The notes under the pieces were generated by a model. That model ran no database searches. It was not told the DNA's origin and worked only from the letters and a program-made list of their open reading frames with translations. From Planctomycetia bacterium (GTDB taxonomy: Bacteria; Planctomycetota; Planctomycetia; Pirellulales; UBA1268), in contig JAPLNQ010000243.1 of the NCBI GenBank assembly GCA_026401075.1, forward strand, positions 1 through 50,067: 50,067 nucleotides of DNA, written 5' to 3'. Positions 26,814-34,881 of this stretch are shown in pieces. The translations under genes and the position numbers were made by a program. Each line of letters starts with the position of its first letter. Within the stretch, counting starts at the first letter, position 1.

Positions 26814-28085
26814 ATGACGCCACGAATCTCCGCCATACTGCTCATCGGCCTATTTTTCGCCGGCTGCCGTCCGGCTGATCCCACGCTCGTCACCATCGTC
26901 TCCAGCCTGCCGCGGACAGGCAGCGCGAAGCAGCAGTCCGACACGATCGTGCGGGGCATCCGCATGGCAGTCGAGGAGGCCGGGGGTAGGGTCGGGCCCT
27001 ATCGCGTCGAGTATCTCGACCTCGACGACTCGACCGCCGCCGCCGGCCAGTGGACGAGCGAAGCCGAGGCGGCCAATGCCCGCCGCGCGCTTCAGGATCC
27101 CGACGTGGTTGCCTACATCGGCACCTTCAATTCCGGCGCCGCGAAGGTGTCGATGCCGATCTTGAACCTCGGCGACCTGTTGATGGTGTCGCCGGCCAAC
27201 ACGGCCGTGGGGCTGACGAAGCCCGGCCTCGGCGAGCCGGGGGAGCCCGGCGTCTACCGGCCCACCGGGCGACTCAACTACACGCGGGTCGTGCCCGCCG
27301 ACGACCTGCAGGGGCCGTTGTCGGCCGACTGGGCCAAGCGCCGCGGCGTGAAGACCGTCTGCATCCTCGACGACAACGAGGTCTACGGCAAAGGCCTCGC
27401 CGATCTCTTCGACGAGCGGTGCCGGGAGATCGGCATCGAGGTGCTGGATCACGACTCGATCGACGCCAAGGCGCAAGAGTTCAAGTCGTTGATGGCGAGC
27501 ATCAAGGCGGCAAAGCCCGACCTCGTCTACTTTGGCGGCACCACGCAGAGCAAGGGTGGCCAGCTCGCCAAGGACATGGCCAGCGCCGGCATCACTGCGA
27601 TCCTGATGGTGCCCGACGGCTGTCGCGAGCAGGTGTTCATCGATTCGGCAGGGGCCGCCAACCTGGAGGGGCGATGCTTCGTGACGTTTGGAGGGCTGCC
27701 TCCGGAGAAGCTCACCGGCAAGGGGCACACCTTCGTGGAACGCTACCGGGAAAAGTATCACGAACTCCCGGAAGCCTACGCCGTCTATGGTTATGAGGCC
27801 GCCTGCGTGGCGCTCGAGGCGATCCGTCGGGCCGGCACGAAAGATCGTCGCGCGATCTCCGATGCGGCCCTGGCGATCCGCGACTTCGATGGAGCCCTCG
27901 GGCACTGGGGGTTCGACGCCAACGGCGACACCACCATGCGGACGCTCACCGTCAGCGTCGTGAAAAACGGCCGATTCGAGTTCGAGGAGGTCCTGGATGC
28001 CAGTGCCGAAGACGGCGGCGCTGACGGGCAGCCCGTCGGTGCCAACGCCGCAGATGGCGCTGCACCAGCAGAGGCTGCGCGGTAA
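26814..28085 (+). CDS. branched-chain amino acid-type ABC transporter substrate-binding lipoprotein (LivK-like)
   Basis: A 423-residue periplasmic-binding protein of the Leu/Ile/Val type (type I fold). The signal peptide ends LFFAGC, with Cys18 as the probable lipid anchor. Lobe features are visible: 'VTIVSSLPRTGSAKQQSD', 'VVAYIGTFNSGAAKVSMPIL', 'VSPANTAVGLTKPG', 'KTVCILDDNEVYGKGLADLF' and 'KPDLVYFGGTTQSKGGQLAK'. It captures an amino acid, amide or urea-like ligand for the LivHMGF complex encoded next. An Ala/Gly/Asp-rich tail of about 30 residues is probably disordered. It is the first gene of the operon; livH starts 72 bases later. Confidence 0.9.
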   Translation: MTPRISAILLIGLFFAGCRPADPTLVTIVSSLPRTGSAKQQSDTIVRGIRMAVEEAGGRVGPYRVEYLDLDDSTAAAGQWTSEAEAANARRALQDPDVVAYIGTFNSGAAKVSMPILNLGDLLMVSPANTAVGLTKPGLGEPGEPGVYRPTGRLNYTRVVPADDLQGPLSADWAKRRGVKTVCILDDNEVYGKGLADLFDERCREIGIEVLDHDSIDAKAQEFKSLMASIKAAKPDLVYFGGTTQSKGGQLAKDMASAGITAILMVPDGCREQVFIDSAGAANLEGRCFVTFGGLPPEKLTGKGHTFVERYREKYHELPEAYAVYGYEAACVALEAIRRAGTKDRRAISDAALAIRDFDGALGHWGFDANGDTTMRTLTVSVVKNGRFEFEEVLDASAEDGGADGQPVGANAADGAAPAEAAR

Positions 28086-28157
28086 AACTCCGGCTCCACC
28101 GGTCGTCCCGGTGTTCGGAAGACAGTGTCCTGAAGCCAGCTTCCTGAAAGCCCGCCC

Positions 28158-29075
28158 GTGTCCGCCCAGTTTTTCCTCCAGCAGTGCCTGATCGGACTGA
28201 CCAACGGGGCACTCGTGGCACTCGTGGCGCTGGGCTACACGATGGTCTACGGGATCATCGGCCTGATCAACTTCGCGCACGGCGACCTGATCATGCTGGG
28301 GGCCTGCCTGGCCCTGTCGCTGGTGACCGCATTCGGTCTGGCGACGGCGGGGCCGACGGCCACGTGGCTAGGCATTGCGCTGTTGATCGTGGCCTGCGGC
28401 CTGTTCTGCGGCAGCTTGAATGTCTGTGTCGCCAGAATCGTCTACAAGCCGCTGCGGAATGCGCCGAAGCGCGCGCCGCTCGTCTCCGCGATCGGCGTGT
28501 CGTTCATCTTCATGAATATCGGACTGTTCTGGATCGGATCCTCCGACCGTTCGTTTCCCGAACTGCTTCCCTCCACCAACCTGTTGCCCGTTGAGGGACT
28601 GCAGTTCACCTGGAAGGATCTGCTTGTTTTGGTCGTCGTCGTGCCGCTCATGCTGGGCCTGTCGCTCCTGGTGCAGACAACCCGCATGGGCAGGGCAATG
28701 CGGGCGGTGTCGCAGGATCCGACGGCGGCGGCGCTGGTGGGCGTGGACGTCGATCGTGTCATCGCGGCGACCTTCTTCATCGGCGGGGCGCTGGGTGGGG
28801 CGGCGAGCGTGATCTACGGGCTCTACATCAACACCATCGGCTTTCAGATGGGATTCCAGAACGGCCTCTATGCCTTCACCGCCGCGGTGCTCGGCGGCAT
28901 CGGCAGCATCCCGGGGGCGGTCGTGGGCGGACTCGTGATCGGGCTCGTGCGGTCGTTGTCGAGCGCGTATGTCGGTGAACGCTGGACCGGCGCGATCGTG
29001 TTCGCGATCCTGATCGTGATCCTCGTGTTCCGGCCGGAAGGCCTGCTGGGACGCCGGACGAAGGAGAAGGTATGA
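28158..29075 (+). CDS. livH: branched-chain amino acid ABC transporter permease LivH-like
   Basis: A 305-residue permease with about eight membrane helices. Family motifs are GLTNGALVALVALGYTMVYG, 'GLINFAHGDLIMLGA', 'MRAVSQDPTAAALVGVDVDR' (the coupling loop that touches the ATPases) and 'AVLGGIGSIPGAVVGGLVIG'. It forms the translocation path together with LivM. The start is GTG at 28158. Its stop codon overlaps an ATG (ATGA, 29072-29075) with GGAG five bases upstream, which appears to be the original livM start now separated from livM by an inserted element. Confidence 0.92.
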   Translation: MSAQFFLQQCLIGLTNGALVALVALGYTMVYGIIGLINFAHGDLIMLGACLALSLVTAFGLATAGPTATWLGIALLIVACGLFCGSLNVCVARIVYKPLRNAPKRAPLVSAIGVSFIFMNIGLFWIGSSDRSFPELLPSTNLLPVEGLQFTWKDLLVLVVVVPLMLGLSLLVQTTRMGRAMRAVSQDPTAAALVGVDVDRVIAATFFIGGALGGAASVIYGLYINTIGFQMGFQNGLYAFTAAVLGGIGSIPGAVVGGLVIGLVRSLSSAYVGERWTGAIVFAILIVILVFRPEGLLGRRTKEKV

Positions 29076-29094
29076 CGCACGCTCCGTCCGAGGG

Positions 29095-29215
29095 AAAAAG
29101 GGGACGCGACTCATTTCCGCGAAGCACCTCGGCTGGTGAAACGCACCTCGGCTGGTGAAACCAGCCAAGGCCGTTCTGTCTCCGGCGGCCTGGAAATGAG
29201 TCGCGTCCCCTTTTT
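29095..29215. mobile_element. 121-bp miniature inverted-repeat element inserted at the start of livM
   Basis: The ends are perfect 24-bp inverted repeats: 29095-29118 begins AAAAAGGGGACGCGACTC and 29192-29215 is its exact reverse complement. Inside are two adjacent 19-bp direct repeats, GCACCTCGGCTGGTGAAAC (29124-29142 and 29143-29161), and a small hairpin GGCTGGTGAAACCAGCC (29150-29166, with a GAAA-containing loop). There is no coding capacity. Removing exactly these 121 bases joins ATG ACG CAC GCT CCG TCC GAG GG (from 29072) to C GTG CGA GAG CGA TGG in frame. No target duplication is seen. The form resembles REP/MITE elements moved in trans. Confidence 0.85.
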
Positions 29216-30257
29216 CGTGCGAGAGCGATGGGAACTGGTCGCGCTCGCGGTGCTGGCGGTGGCACCGCTTGTGGTGCCGGCGCTCGGCGGTGCGCTCGGC
29301 GGGCAGGTGACCACGCTCTTCATTTATTGCATCCTGGCACTCGGGCTCAATGTGATGGTGGGCTACACGGGGCTGGTCCATCTTGGGATCGCGGCGTTCT
29401 TCGGCATCGGTGCCTACCTGGTGGCGATCCTCACGGTGCCGATGTATCCGTTTCAGATCGGGTTTCTGGCGGCGACGATCGTGAGCGTGCTGGCCACGGC
29501 CGGCATCGGGCTGGCGCTCGGTGCGCCGACGCTCCGCCTCCGCGGCGACTATCTGGCCATCGTCACGCTCGGCTTCGGAGAGGTGGTGAAGGTGACGCTC
29601 CGCAACCTCGAGCAGATCACCGGCGGCATGAAGGGACTGAATCCTGTGCCGCCCCCGGGGGCCGGAGTGAAGATTGGCGGCCTCGATCTCGGGCTGGCAT
29701 TCGCCATCGATCCACGGTGGTTCTACTACCTCGCGCTGCTGGCGCTCGCCGGTGTCGTGGTGGCGATGCGGCGGCTCGAGCAGTCGCGGCTCGGCCGGGC
29801 TTGGGTGGCGGTTCGCGAGGATGAACTGGCCGCTTCGGCGATGGGCATTTCGGCGACGCGGGTGAAGCTGTCGGCGTTTGCGATGTCGTCGGCGGTGGCT
29901 GGGCTGGCCGGCTGCCTCTACGCCGCCAGTCTCTCCACCACGGCCGATCCCAATGCCTACGACTTCAATCGCTCGATCATGGTGCTCTGCGCCGTGATCC
30001 TCGGAGGGCTTGGCAGCATCCCGGGCACGATCCTGGGCGTGGCGATCCTCGTCGGCTTCGACACGGTGCTGGCGCCGTGGGCCGATTCCTGGATCCAGCA
30101 GATGAACATCAACCCGACGGGGTCGAGCCTGCTCTCCTTCAGCGGCTGGCGGCTGGCGATCTTTGGGCTGGCGCTCGTGCTCGTGATGCGATATCGGCCT
30201 GAGGGGCTCGTGCCCTCGCGGCGTCTCGCTGCCGAACTCCACGAGGATCACGCATGA
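29196..30257 (+). CDS. livM: branched-chain amino acid ABC transporter permease LivM-like
   Basis: A 353-residue permease with about ten membrane helices. Motifs are ILALGLNVMVGYTGLVHLGI, 'FFGIGAYLVAILTVPMYPFQ', 'TLRLRGDYLAIVTLGFGEVV' and 'VREDELAASAMGISATRVKL'. It pairs with LivH in the pore. The first seven residues (MSRVPFF) are encoded by the right inverted repeat of the 121-bp element; the native protein resumes at V8 (GTG 29217), RERWEL. The original start was most likely ATG 29072, overlapping the livH stop. The current start has only a weak ribosome site, so expression may be reduced. Its stop overlaps livG by four bases. Confidence 0.9.
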   Translation: MSRVPFFVRERWELVALAVLAVAPLVVPALGGALGGQVTTLFIYCILALGLNVMVGYTGLVHLGIAAFFGIGAYLVAILTVPMYPFQIGFLAATIVSVLATAGIGLALGAPTLRLRGDYLAIVTLGFGEVVKVTLRNLEQITGGMKGLNPVPPPGAGVKIGGLDLGLAFAIDPRWFYYLALLALAGVVVAMRRLEQSRLGRAWVAVREDELAASAMGISATRVKLSAFAMSSAVAGLAGCLYAASLSTTADPNAYDFNRSIMVLCAVILGGLGSIPGTILGVAILVGFDTVLAPWADSWIQQMNINPTGSSLLSFSGWRLAIFGLALVLVMRYRPEGLVPSRRLAAELHEDHA

Positions 30258-31612
30258 ATCGGCAGCCCGAAACATCGTCGCCGTCGTCGTCGTCTGCCGC
30301 CGGCACGTCCCTGCGTGACGCGGCCGGTTTGCCGCTGCTCGACCTGGATCGGCTGACGGTCAGGTTTGGCGGTCTGGTGGCGGTGTCGGAACTTGATCTG
30401 GCAGTCCCGGCGGGAAGCATCGTCTCGGTCATCGGCCCCAACGGCGCCGGCAAGACGACCGCCTTCAACACGATCAGCGGCATCTACTCGCCCACGAGCG
30501 GGTCGGTGCGGTTCGAGGGCCACCGGCTGGAACGGTCGTTCACGGCTGGCACGTTCTGGTCGGCGATCGGTATCGGGCTGCTCACCGGTCTGCTCTTCGC
30601 CGCAGCGGCCGTAGACGTTGACCGGCTCTGGCTGGCGGTGGTGAAGCGGGGCATGATCTCGGGCGACCGGTTCACGCTCTCCGGCGCCGCGGAGCGGCTG
30701 CGTGGCTACTTCCGGGCCGAACTGGCGATCGATCAGATGGCGGGCAAGTGGCGCGTGGTCAGTGCCGACGGCACCGACGTGCTGGCGATCAAGCGCGACC
30801 TCGCGGAGGCCAAGGCCGTTCGCGATGCGCTGCAGGCGGAGGTGACGGCCCGTCGGGCCGGGCCGGGCACCGTGCCCGACACGACCGATCTGGCCGGAGT
30901 GGCGGACGCTGCGGCAGGCAGACCGCACGTGAAGGAGGAAGTGCTCGATCGGCTGGCGGCTGGCAAGGCGAAGGTGCGACGCCGGGGCTGGACGGGGCTG
31001 ATCGCCGGCTGGCTGCTCGGCACCGCCGGAACGCTCGCTGTCTGGAACCGTGGCCGCCGGTCGCCGAACGTCGTCGCCCGTGCCGGCATCTCCCGAACCT
31101 TCCAGAACATCCGCCTCTTCTCCAACATGACGGTGCTCGAAAACGTGCTCGTCGGCCTCGATCGCACGATTCCCGGCGGCGTGCCGGCGATGCTCTTGCG
31201 CTCACCCGCGAATCGACGGGCCGAGGCGGCGGCCCAGCGACGGGCCATCGAGAGCCTGGAGTTCGTGGGACTGGCAGGCGACGCCAACCGGATCGCCGGC
31301 CAGCTTCCTTACGGCGATCAGCGGCGGCTGGAGATCGCGAGGGCCGTTGCTACCGGCGCGAAGCTGCTCCTGCTCGACGAACCGGCGGCCGGCATGAATC
31401 CCTCCGAGACCGACGACCTGGCCCGCTTGATCGAGCGGATCCGCGATCGCGGCGTGACGGTCGTTCTCATCGAGCATCACATGAACGTGGTGATGCGGAT
31501 CAGCGACCGCGTGGCCGTGCTCGACCATGGTGTGAAGATCGCCGAGGGCACGCCGGCCGAGGTGCGACGGGACGAGAAGGTGATCGAGGCCTACCTGGGC
31601 AGTGAGTCATGA
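30254..31612 (+). CDS. livG: LivG-like ABC ATPase with a large membrane-spanning insertion
   Basis: A 452-residue ABC ATPase, about 190 longer than the usual LivG of about 255. Walker A is GPNGAGKTT (61-69), the Q-loop is SRTFQNIRLF (Gln284), the signature is the variant LPYGDQRR (351-358), Walker B is LLLLDEP (371-377) and the switch His is in IEHHMN (408). All catalytic elements are present. Between residues about 92 and 270, where normal LivG has only a short loop before the Q-loop, lies an insertion. It carries two hydrophobic helices (101-120, FWSAIGIGLLTGLLFAAAAV; 246-264, WTGLIAGWLLGTAGTLAVW) and a 125-residue soluble stretch between them. It energises import with LivF. ATGA overlaps join it to livM and livF. 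Confidence 0.9.
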   Translation: MNRQPETSSPSSSSAAGTSLRDAAGLPLLDLDRLTVRFGGLVAVSELDLAVPAGSIVSVIGPNGAGKTTAFNTISGIYSPTSGSVRFEGHRLERSFTAGTFWSAIGIGLLTGLLFAAAAVDVDRLWLAVVKRGMISGDRFTLSGAAERLRGYFRAELAIDQMAGKWRVVSADGTDVLAIKRDLAEAKAVRDALQAEVTARRAGPGTVPDTTDLAGVADAAAGRPHVKEEVLDRLAAGKAKVRRRGWTGLIAGWLLGTAGTLAVWNRGRRSPNVVARAGISRTFQNIRLFSNMTVLENVLVGLDRTIPGGVPAMLLRSPANRRAEAAAQRRAIESLEFVGLAGDANRIAGQLPYGDQRRLEIARAVATGAKLLLLDEPAAGMNPSETDDLARLIERIRDRGVTVVLIEHHMNVVMRISDRVAVLDHGVKIAEGTPAEVRRDEKVIEAYLGSES

Positions 31613-32376
31613 GTAATCCGCTTCACACCTTGCGCGTCACGTTGGGAGATGCCAAGATGCAACCGCCGATGCTCGAGGTCGAGAACCTCGAGGCGGGCTA
31701 CGGCCCGATTCGGGCGCTCGATAAAGTTTCGCTCGAAGTGGCCGCGGGAGAACTCGTGGCGATCATCGGTGCCAACGGCGCCGGCAAGACGACACTGCTC
31801 ATGGCGATTTCGGGTGTCGTGCCCGTGCGTGGTGGGCAGGTGCGATTCGAGGGCCGCCCGATCAAGGGCCTCGAGCCACACGAGATCGTGCGGCTCGGCA
31901 TCGGCCATTCGCCGGAGGGACGACGGATCTTTCCCCGACTCTCGGTGCGGGAGAATCTCGAACTCGGCGGCTTCACGCGATCCGACCGGTCGGAGGTGCG
32001 TCGCGATATCGACGAGGTGTGTGGTCTCTTTCCCGTGCTTGGCAGCCGGATGGGGCAGATGGGAGGCACGCTTTCGGGCGGCGAGCAGCAGATGCTGGCG
32101 CTGGGTCGAGCGCTCGTGGGCCGGCCGCGGCTGTTGCTGCTCGACGAGCCGTCGCTGGGCCTGGCGCCGCTGGTGGTCGCGAAGATCTTCGAGGTAATCG
32201 CGGGGCTGTCGGCCCGCGGCATCGCTGTGGTGCTCGTGGAGCAGAATGCCCGCGCGGCCTTGAAGCTCGCCTCCCGGGGCTACGTCCTCGAAACCGGCCG
32301 CATCACGCTCACCGGCAGCGGCACGGAACTGGCCCACGATCGCCGCGTCCGTGACGCGTATCTCGGCGAAGGTTGA
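31609..32376 (+). CDS. livF: branched-chain amino acid ABC transporter ATPase LivF-like
   Basis: A 255-residue ABC ATPase of normal LivF size. Walker A is GANGAGKTT (54-62), then 'GIGHSPEGRRIFPRLSVREN' (Q-loop region with the family's PEGR), signature LSGGEQQMLALGRAL, Walker B LLLLDEPSLGLAP, and the switch His region reads VLVEQNA, in which the usual histidine is replaced by Gln/Asn as is common in LivF. It drives substrate import together with LivG. The start overlaps the livG stop by four bases. It is the last gene of the operon and is followed by a triple family 1 repeat. Confidence 0.93.
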   Translation: MSNPLHTLRVTLGDAKMQPPMLEVENLEAGYGPIRALDKVSLEVAAGELVAIIGANGAGKTTLLMAISGVVPVRGGQVRFEGRPIKGLEPHEIVRLGIGHSPEGRRIFPRLSVRENLELGGFTRSDRSEVRRDIDEVCGLFPVLGSRMGQMGGTLSGGEQQMLALGRALVGRPRLLLLDEPSLGLAPLVVAKIFEVIAGLSARGIAVVLVEQNARAALKLASRGYVLETGRITLTGSGTELAHDRRVRDAYLGEG

Positions 32377-32385
32377 GGCGATCTT

Positions 32386-32504
32386 CTCCCATCGTGGCGG
32401 CAAGTTTTTAACTTGTCCGTGTCCCTCTCCCATCGTGGCGGCAAGTTTTTAACTTGTCCGTGTCCCGGCATCGATTCCACAAGTTAAAAACTCGTGGCCA
32501 CGGG
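32386..32504. repeat. dispersed repeat family 1, triple array between livF and recQ
   Basis: Two direct copies of TCTCCCATCGTGGCGGCAAG continue TTTTTAACTTGTCCGTGTCC (32386-32424 and 32426-32464). They are followed by one inverted arm, CCACAAGTTAAAAACTCGTG, continuing GCCACGGG (32477-32504). It fills the gap between two converging genes, where palindromes of this kind could serve both transcripts as end structures. A further motif, GGTGCCTGGCAC (32510-32521), follows. Confidence 0.75.
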
Positions 32505-32538
32505 AAACGGTGCCTGGCACTGCATGTCCGTCCCCGAC

Positions 32539-34334
32539 TTACTCGGAGCGGGCCTCGCGGCCGGCGACGAGGTCGAGGACCGCGGCGCCGAAGTCGGCGA
32601 GCCGCTTCTCGCCGATGCCCTTGCACCGCAAGAGGGCGGCTGGCGATGACGGCTTCTCGCGGGCGATTGCCCGGAGCGACTTGTCGTCGAGAATCGTCCA
32701 GGCCGGCTTGCCGCGGGCATCGGCCACCCGCCGCCGCCACTTGCGGAGCCGCTCGAAGAGATCGCGATCGACCCCCTGCCAGTCGTCCACGTCGGCCTTG
32801 GCCTTGCGAGTGGTGCCCGCCCGCGGTTCGAGTAGCACGACAGCCCGTTCACCCCGCATCACCTCCCAGGAACGAGGATTGAGGGCGACCACGGGGCGGT
32901 CGCCGCCGCTCCGCGAGAGCAGGTCCTGATCGAGCAGTTGGTGCACGAGGTTTTCGGCGGCCCGCTGGTCGAGCGTGGCAAGGAGCCCAAACGTGGAGAG
33001 CCGTTCGTGGCCATGCCGTTGGATGCCCTCGGTCTTCGCGCCTCGTAGCACCTCGCAGACGTGCCGCACGCCAAACCGTTCACCGACTCTCGCAACGCAG
33101 GAAAGGATCTTCTGGGCGGTGACCGTCGAATCAGGCAGGCTCTCCGTCTCATCGAGGCAGACATCGCAGGCCCCGCAGGGCTCGGTGCCGTAGGCCTGCC
33201 CAAAATATTCGGAGAGTGCGGCATGGCGGCAGCGGGCGGCCTGCGCGTAGCGGCGCATGGCGTGGAGGTGGCCAACCTGGCCGGCGATCAGTTTCTCCGC
33301 CTCGGCCTGTTCCAGGTCCGACTCCTCGGCGCTCTTTCGCACGAGCGACTCCCAGCTGAAGACGTCGGCCGAGGAATAGAGCAGCACGCATTCCGCGGCG
33401 AGCCCGTCGCGGCCGGCGCGGCCCGTCTCCTGCTGGTAGGCCTCCAGGCTCTTGGGGAGCGAGGTATGGAGCACGAGCCGCACGTCGGAGCGATCGATGC
33501 CCATGCCGAAGGCGACGGTGGCGACGACGACGTCGATCGTTTCCCGCGAGAAGGCCTCCTGCGTCTTGTGCCGCTCTTTGGTGTCGAGGCCCGCATGGTA
33601 GGGGCGAGCCAGAATTCCCTCGGCCGCGAGCCTGGCCGCGAGCCGTTCCGTTTCCTTTCGCGAGATGCAGTAGACGATCGATGCTTCGCCCGCATGCCGA
33701 CCGAGCACCTGCAACGTCTGGGCGATGCGGTCGGTCCGCGGCACGACGCGGTAGACGAGATTGGGCCTGTCGAAGATGCCGATGAGCACCTCGGGCTCGC
33801 GAAGCTGGAGTTGATTGACGATGTCGTCGCGGACGCGTGGCGTGGCGGTGGCGGTGAAGGCATGGATGCTGGCCGACGGAAACCGTTCACGGAGGAGGGC
33901 CAGCTGGCGGTATTCGGGCCGGAAGTCATGGCCCCACTGGCTGACAGTCGCTCCGGGGCTGTGAAGAGCAGCCGGAGTTCACCGGCGGCCAACCGATCTC
34001 GGATCTGCCGTCGCTCGTCCGGCGACAGTCCCGAGTGAAGTGCCGCGGCAGGATAGCCGATCGCCTCCAGGGCATCGACCTGGTCTTTCATGAGCGCCAC
34101 CAGCGGCGAGACGACGACGTCGGTCGTCTCGTTCACGAGCGGCGGCAGTTGGTAGCAGAGGCTTTTTCCTCCTCCGGTCGGCATCACGACGAGCGAGTCG
34201 TGGCCGGCGAGACCAGCGCGGATGGCGTCAGCCTGGAGCGGCCGCAACGTCTCGAAGCCCCACCAGCGGGAGAGGATCTCGCGGATGCGGACGTCGTCGA
34301 TCGGCTCTGCGGCAGTGTCGGCCGGCCCTGGCAC
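32539..34334 (-). pseudogene. recQ: recQ DNA helicase, disrupted by an internal deletion with frameshift
   Basis: The N-terminal part starts at about 34334 (GTG) and runs to about 33980. It has 'WWGFETLRPLQADAIRAGL', Walker A MPTGGGKSLCYQLP, VVVSPLVALMKDQ and LLFTAPERL. The rest is in another frame, from SQWGHDFRPEYRQL (about 33940) through 'HAFTATATPRVRDD', 'QETGRAGRDG', the zinc-binding cysteines (RCRHAALSEYFG...CGACDVC), the RQC region and an HRDC-like end. Between PERL and SQWGH, the 25 or so residues that hold the DEAH box are absent, and the frame changes at the junction. No start exists in the second frame before 33789. A functional helicase cannot be made unless this is a sequencing error. 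Confidence 0.85.
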
Positions 34335-34346
34335 AGGTGCACCTGC
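34320..34346 (+). repeat. 27-bp direct repeat, left copy
   Basis: GGCCGGCCCTGGCACAGGTG followed by CACCTGC. It matches 35739-35765 at 25 of 27 positions and contains the palindrome CAGGTGCACCTG. The presumed recQ start lies inside it. Confidence 0.65.
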
Positions 34347-34449
34347 GGGAACGCGTGTATGGTGCGGCCAACATACCAAATACGAGGCCGACCGCCGTCC
34401 AGCGGACTGGCTGCCGGAACTTCCGAGGGCTTCACCCAGATATCGATGT

Positions 34450-34680
34450 TCAGGGTAGCCCGCACTGGCCATGAGCGGCCAAGGCATGGGCGCCGATGAC
34501 GAGGTGCTCAACCCCCTCGTCGCGAAAGGCTTTCAGAATCTCGACGCAATGCGGATTCATCCAGTTCTGTTCCAGTGACCGCCCAAGCCTGCTTGGTCGC
34601 CTCCCAGCAGAGGGCTATCCGCTGCGACGGCGTGAGATCGGAGTAGTCGGCTTTGGGTCGCGGTTCGCCGACCCGGCCGA
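34450..34680 (-). pseudogene. remnant of a small-protein / nucleotidyltransferase gene pair
   Basis: Two overlapping frames are visible. From 34560 to 34450, a 36-residue frame reads MNPHCVEILKAFRDEGVEHL then VIGAHALAAHG and ends in GQCGLP-stop. This matches the first 30 residues of the bacterial nucleotidyltransferase-like family that continues ...RATxDLDIWV, so it is truncated. Overlapping its start, a second frame ending at 34508 reads YSDLTPSQRIALCWEATKQA then WAVTGTELDESALRRDSESL. It resembles the small protein usually encoded just before that enzyme, but no start codon is found in frame back to a stop near 34785. Together they look like a decayed toxin-antitoxin-like pair. The family match is from memory. 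Confidence 0.5.
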
Positions 34681-34881
34681 CCCAGACGGGCCACGACGAA
34701 CGGTCGCACGCTGGTGAAACGTCGCTCTCCCGCGGCTGGTCAGTCGGCTGGGATATCGAGTCTCGCGTGGTATCAGTCTACATCGGCGCGAGTCGACGGG
34801 GCAGTTATCGCCTCCCGCTGATTACGACCAGCCGTGAGGACTGCGAGTCAGGATGCCCGACGCATTCAGCCTCTCAATCCA
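34561..34881. other. intergenic stretch with only the 5' part of the remnant
   Basis: Apart from the small-protein remnant up to about 34680, no gene, hairpin terminator or repeat copy is recognised. Composition looks less GC-rich than the flanking housekeeping genes. Confidence 0.4.

Noticed and set aside
29124-29161. The two 19-bp tandem repeats inside the livM element as a CRISPR-like or VNTR locus
   Set aside because: There are only two copies without spacers, and they lie wholly within the inverted-repeat element, so they belong to its internal structure.
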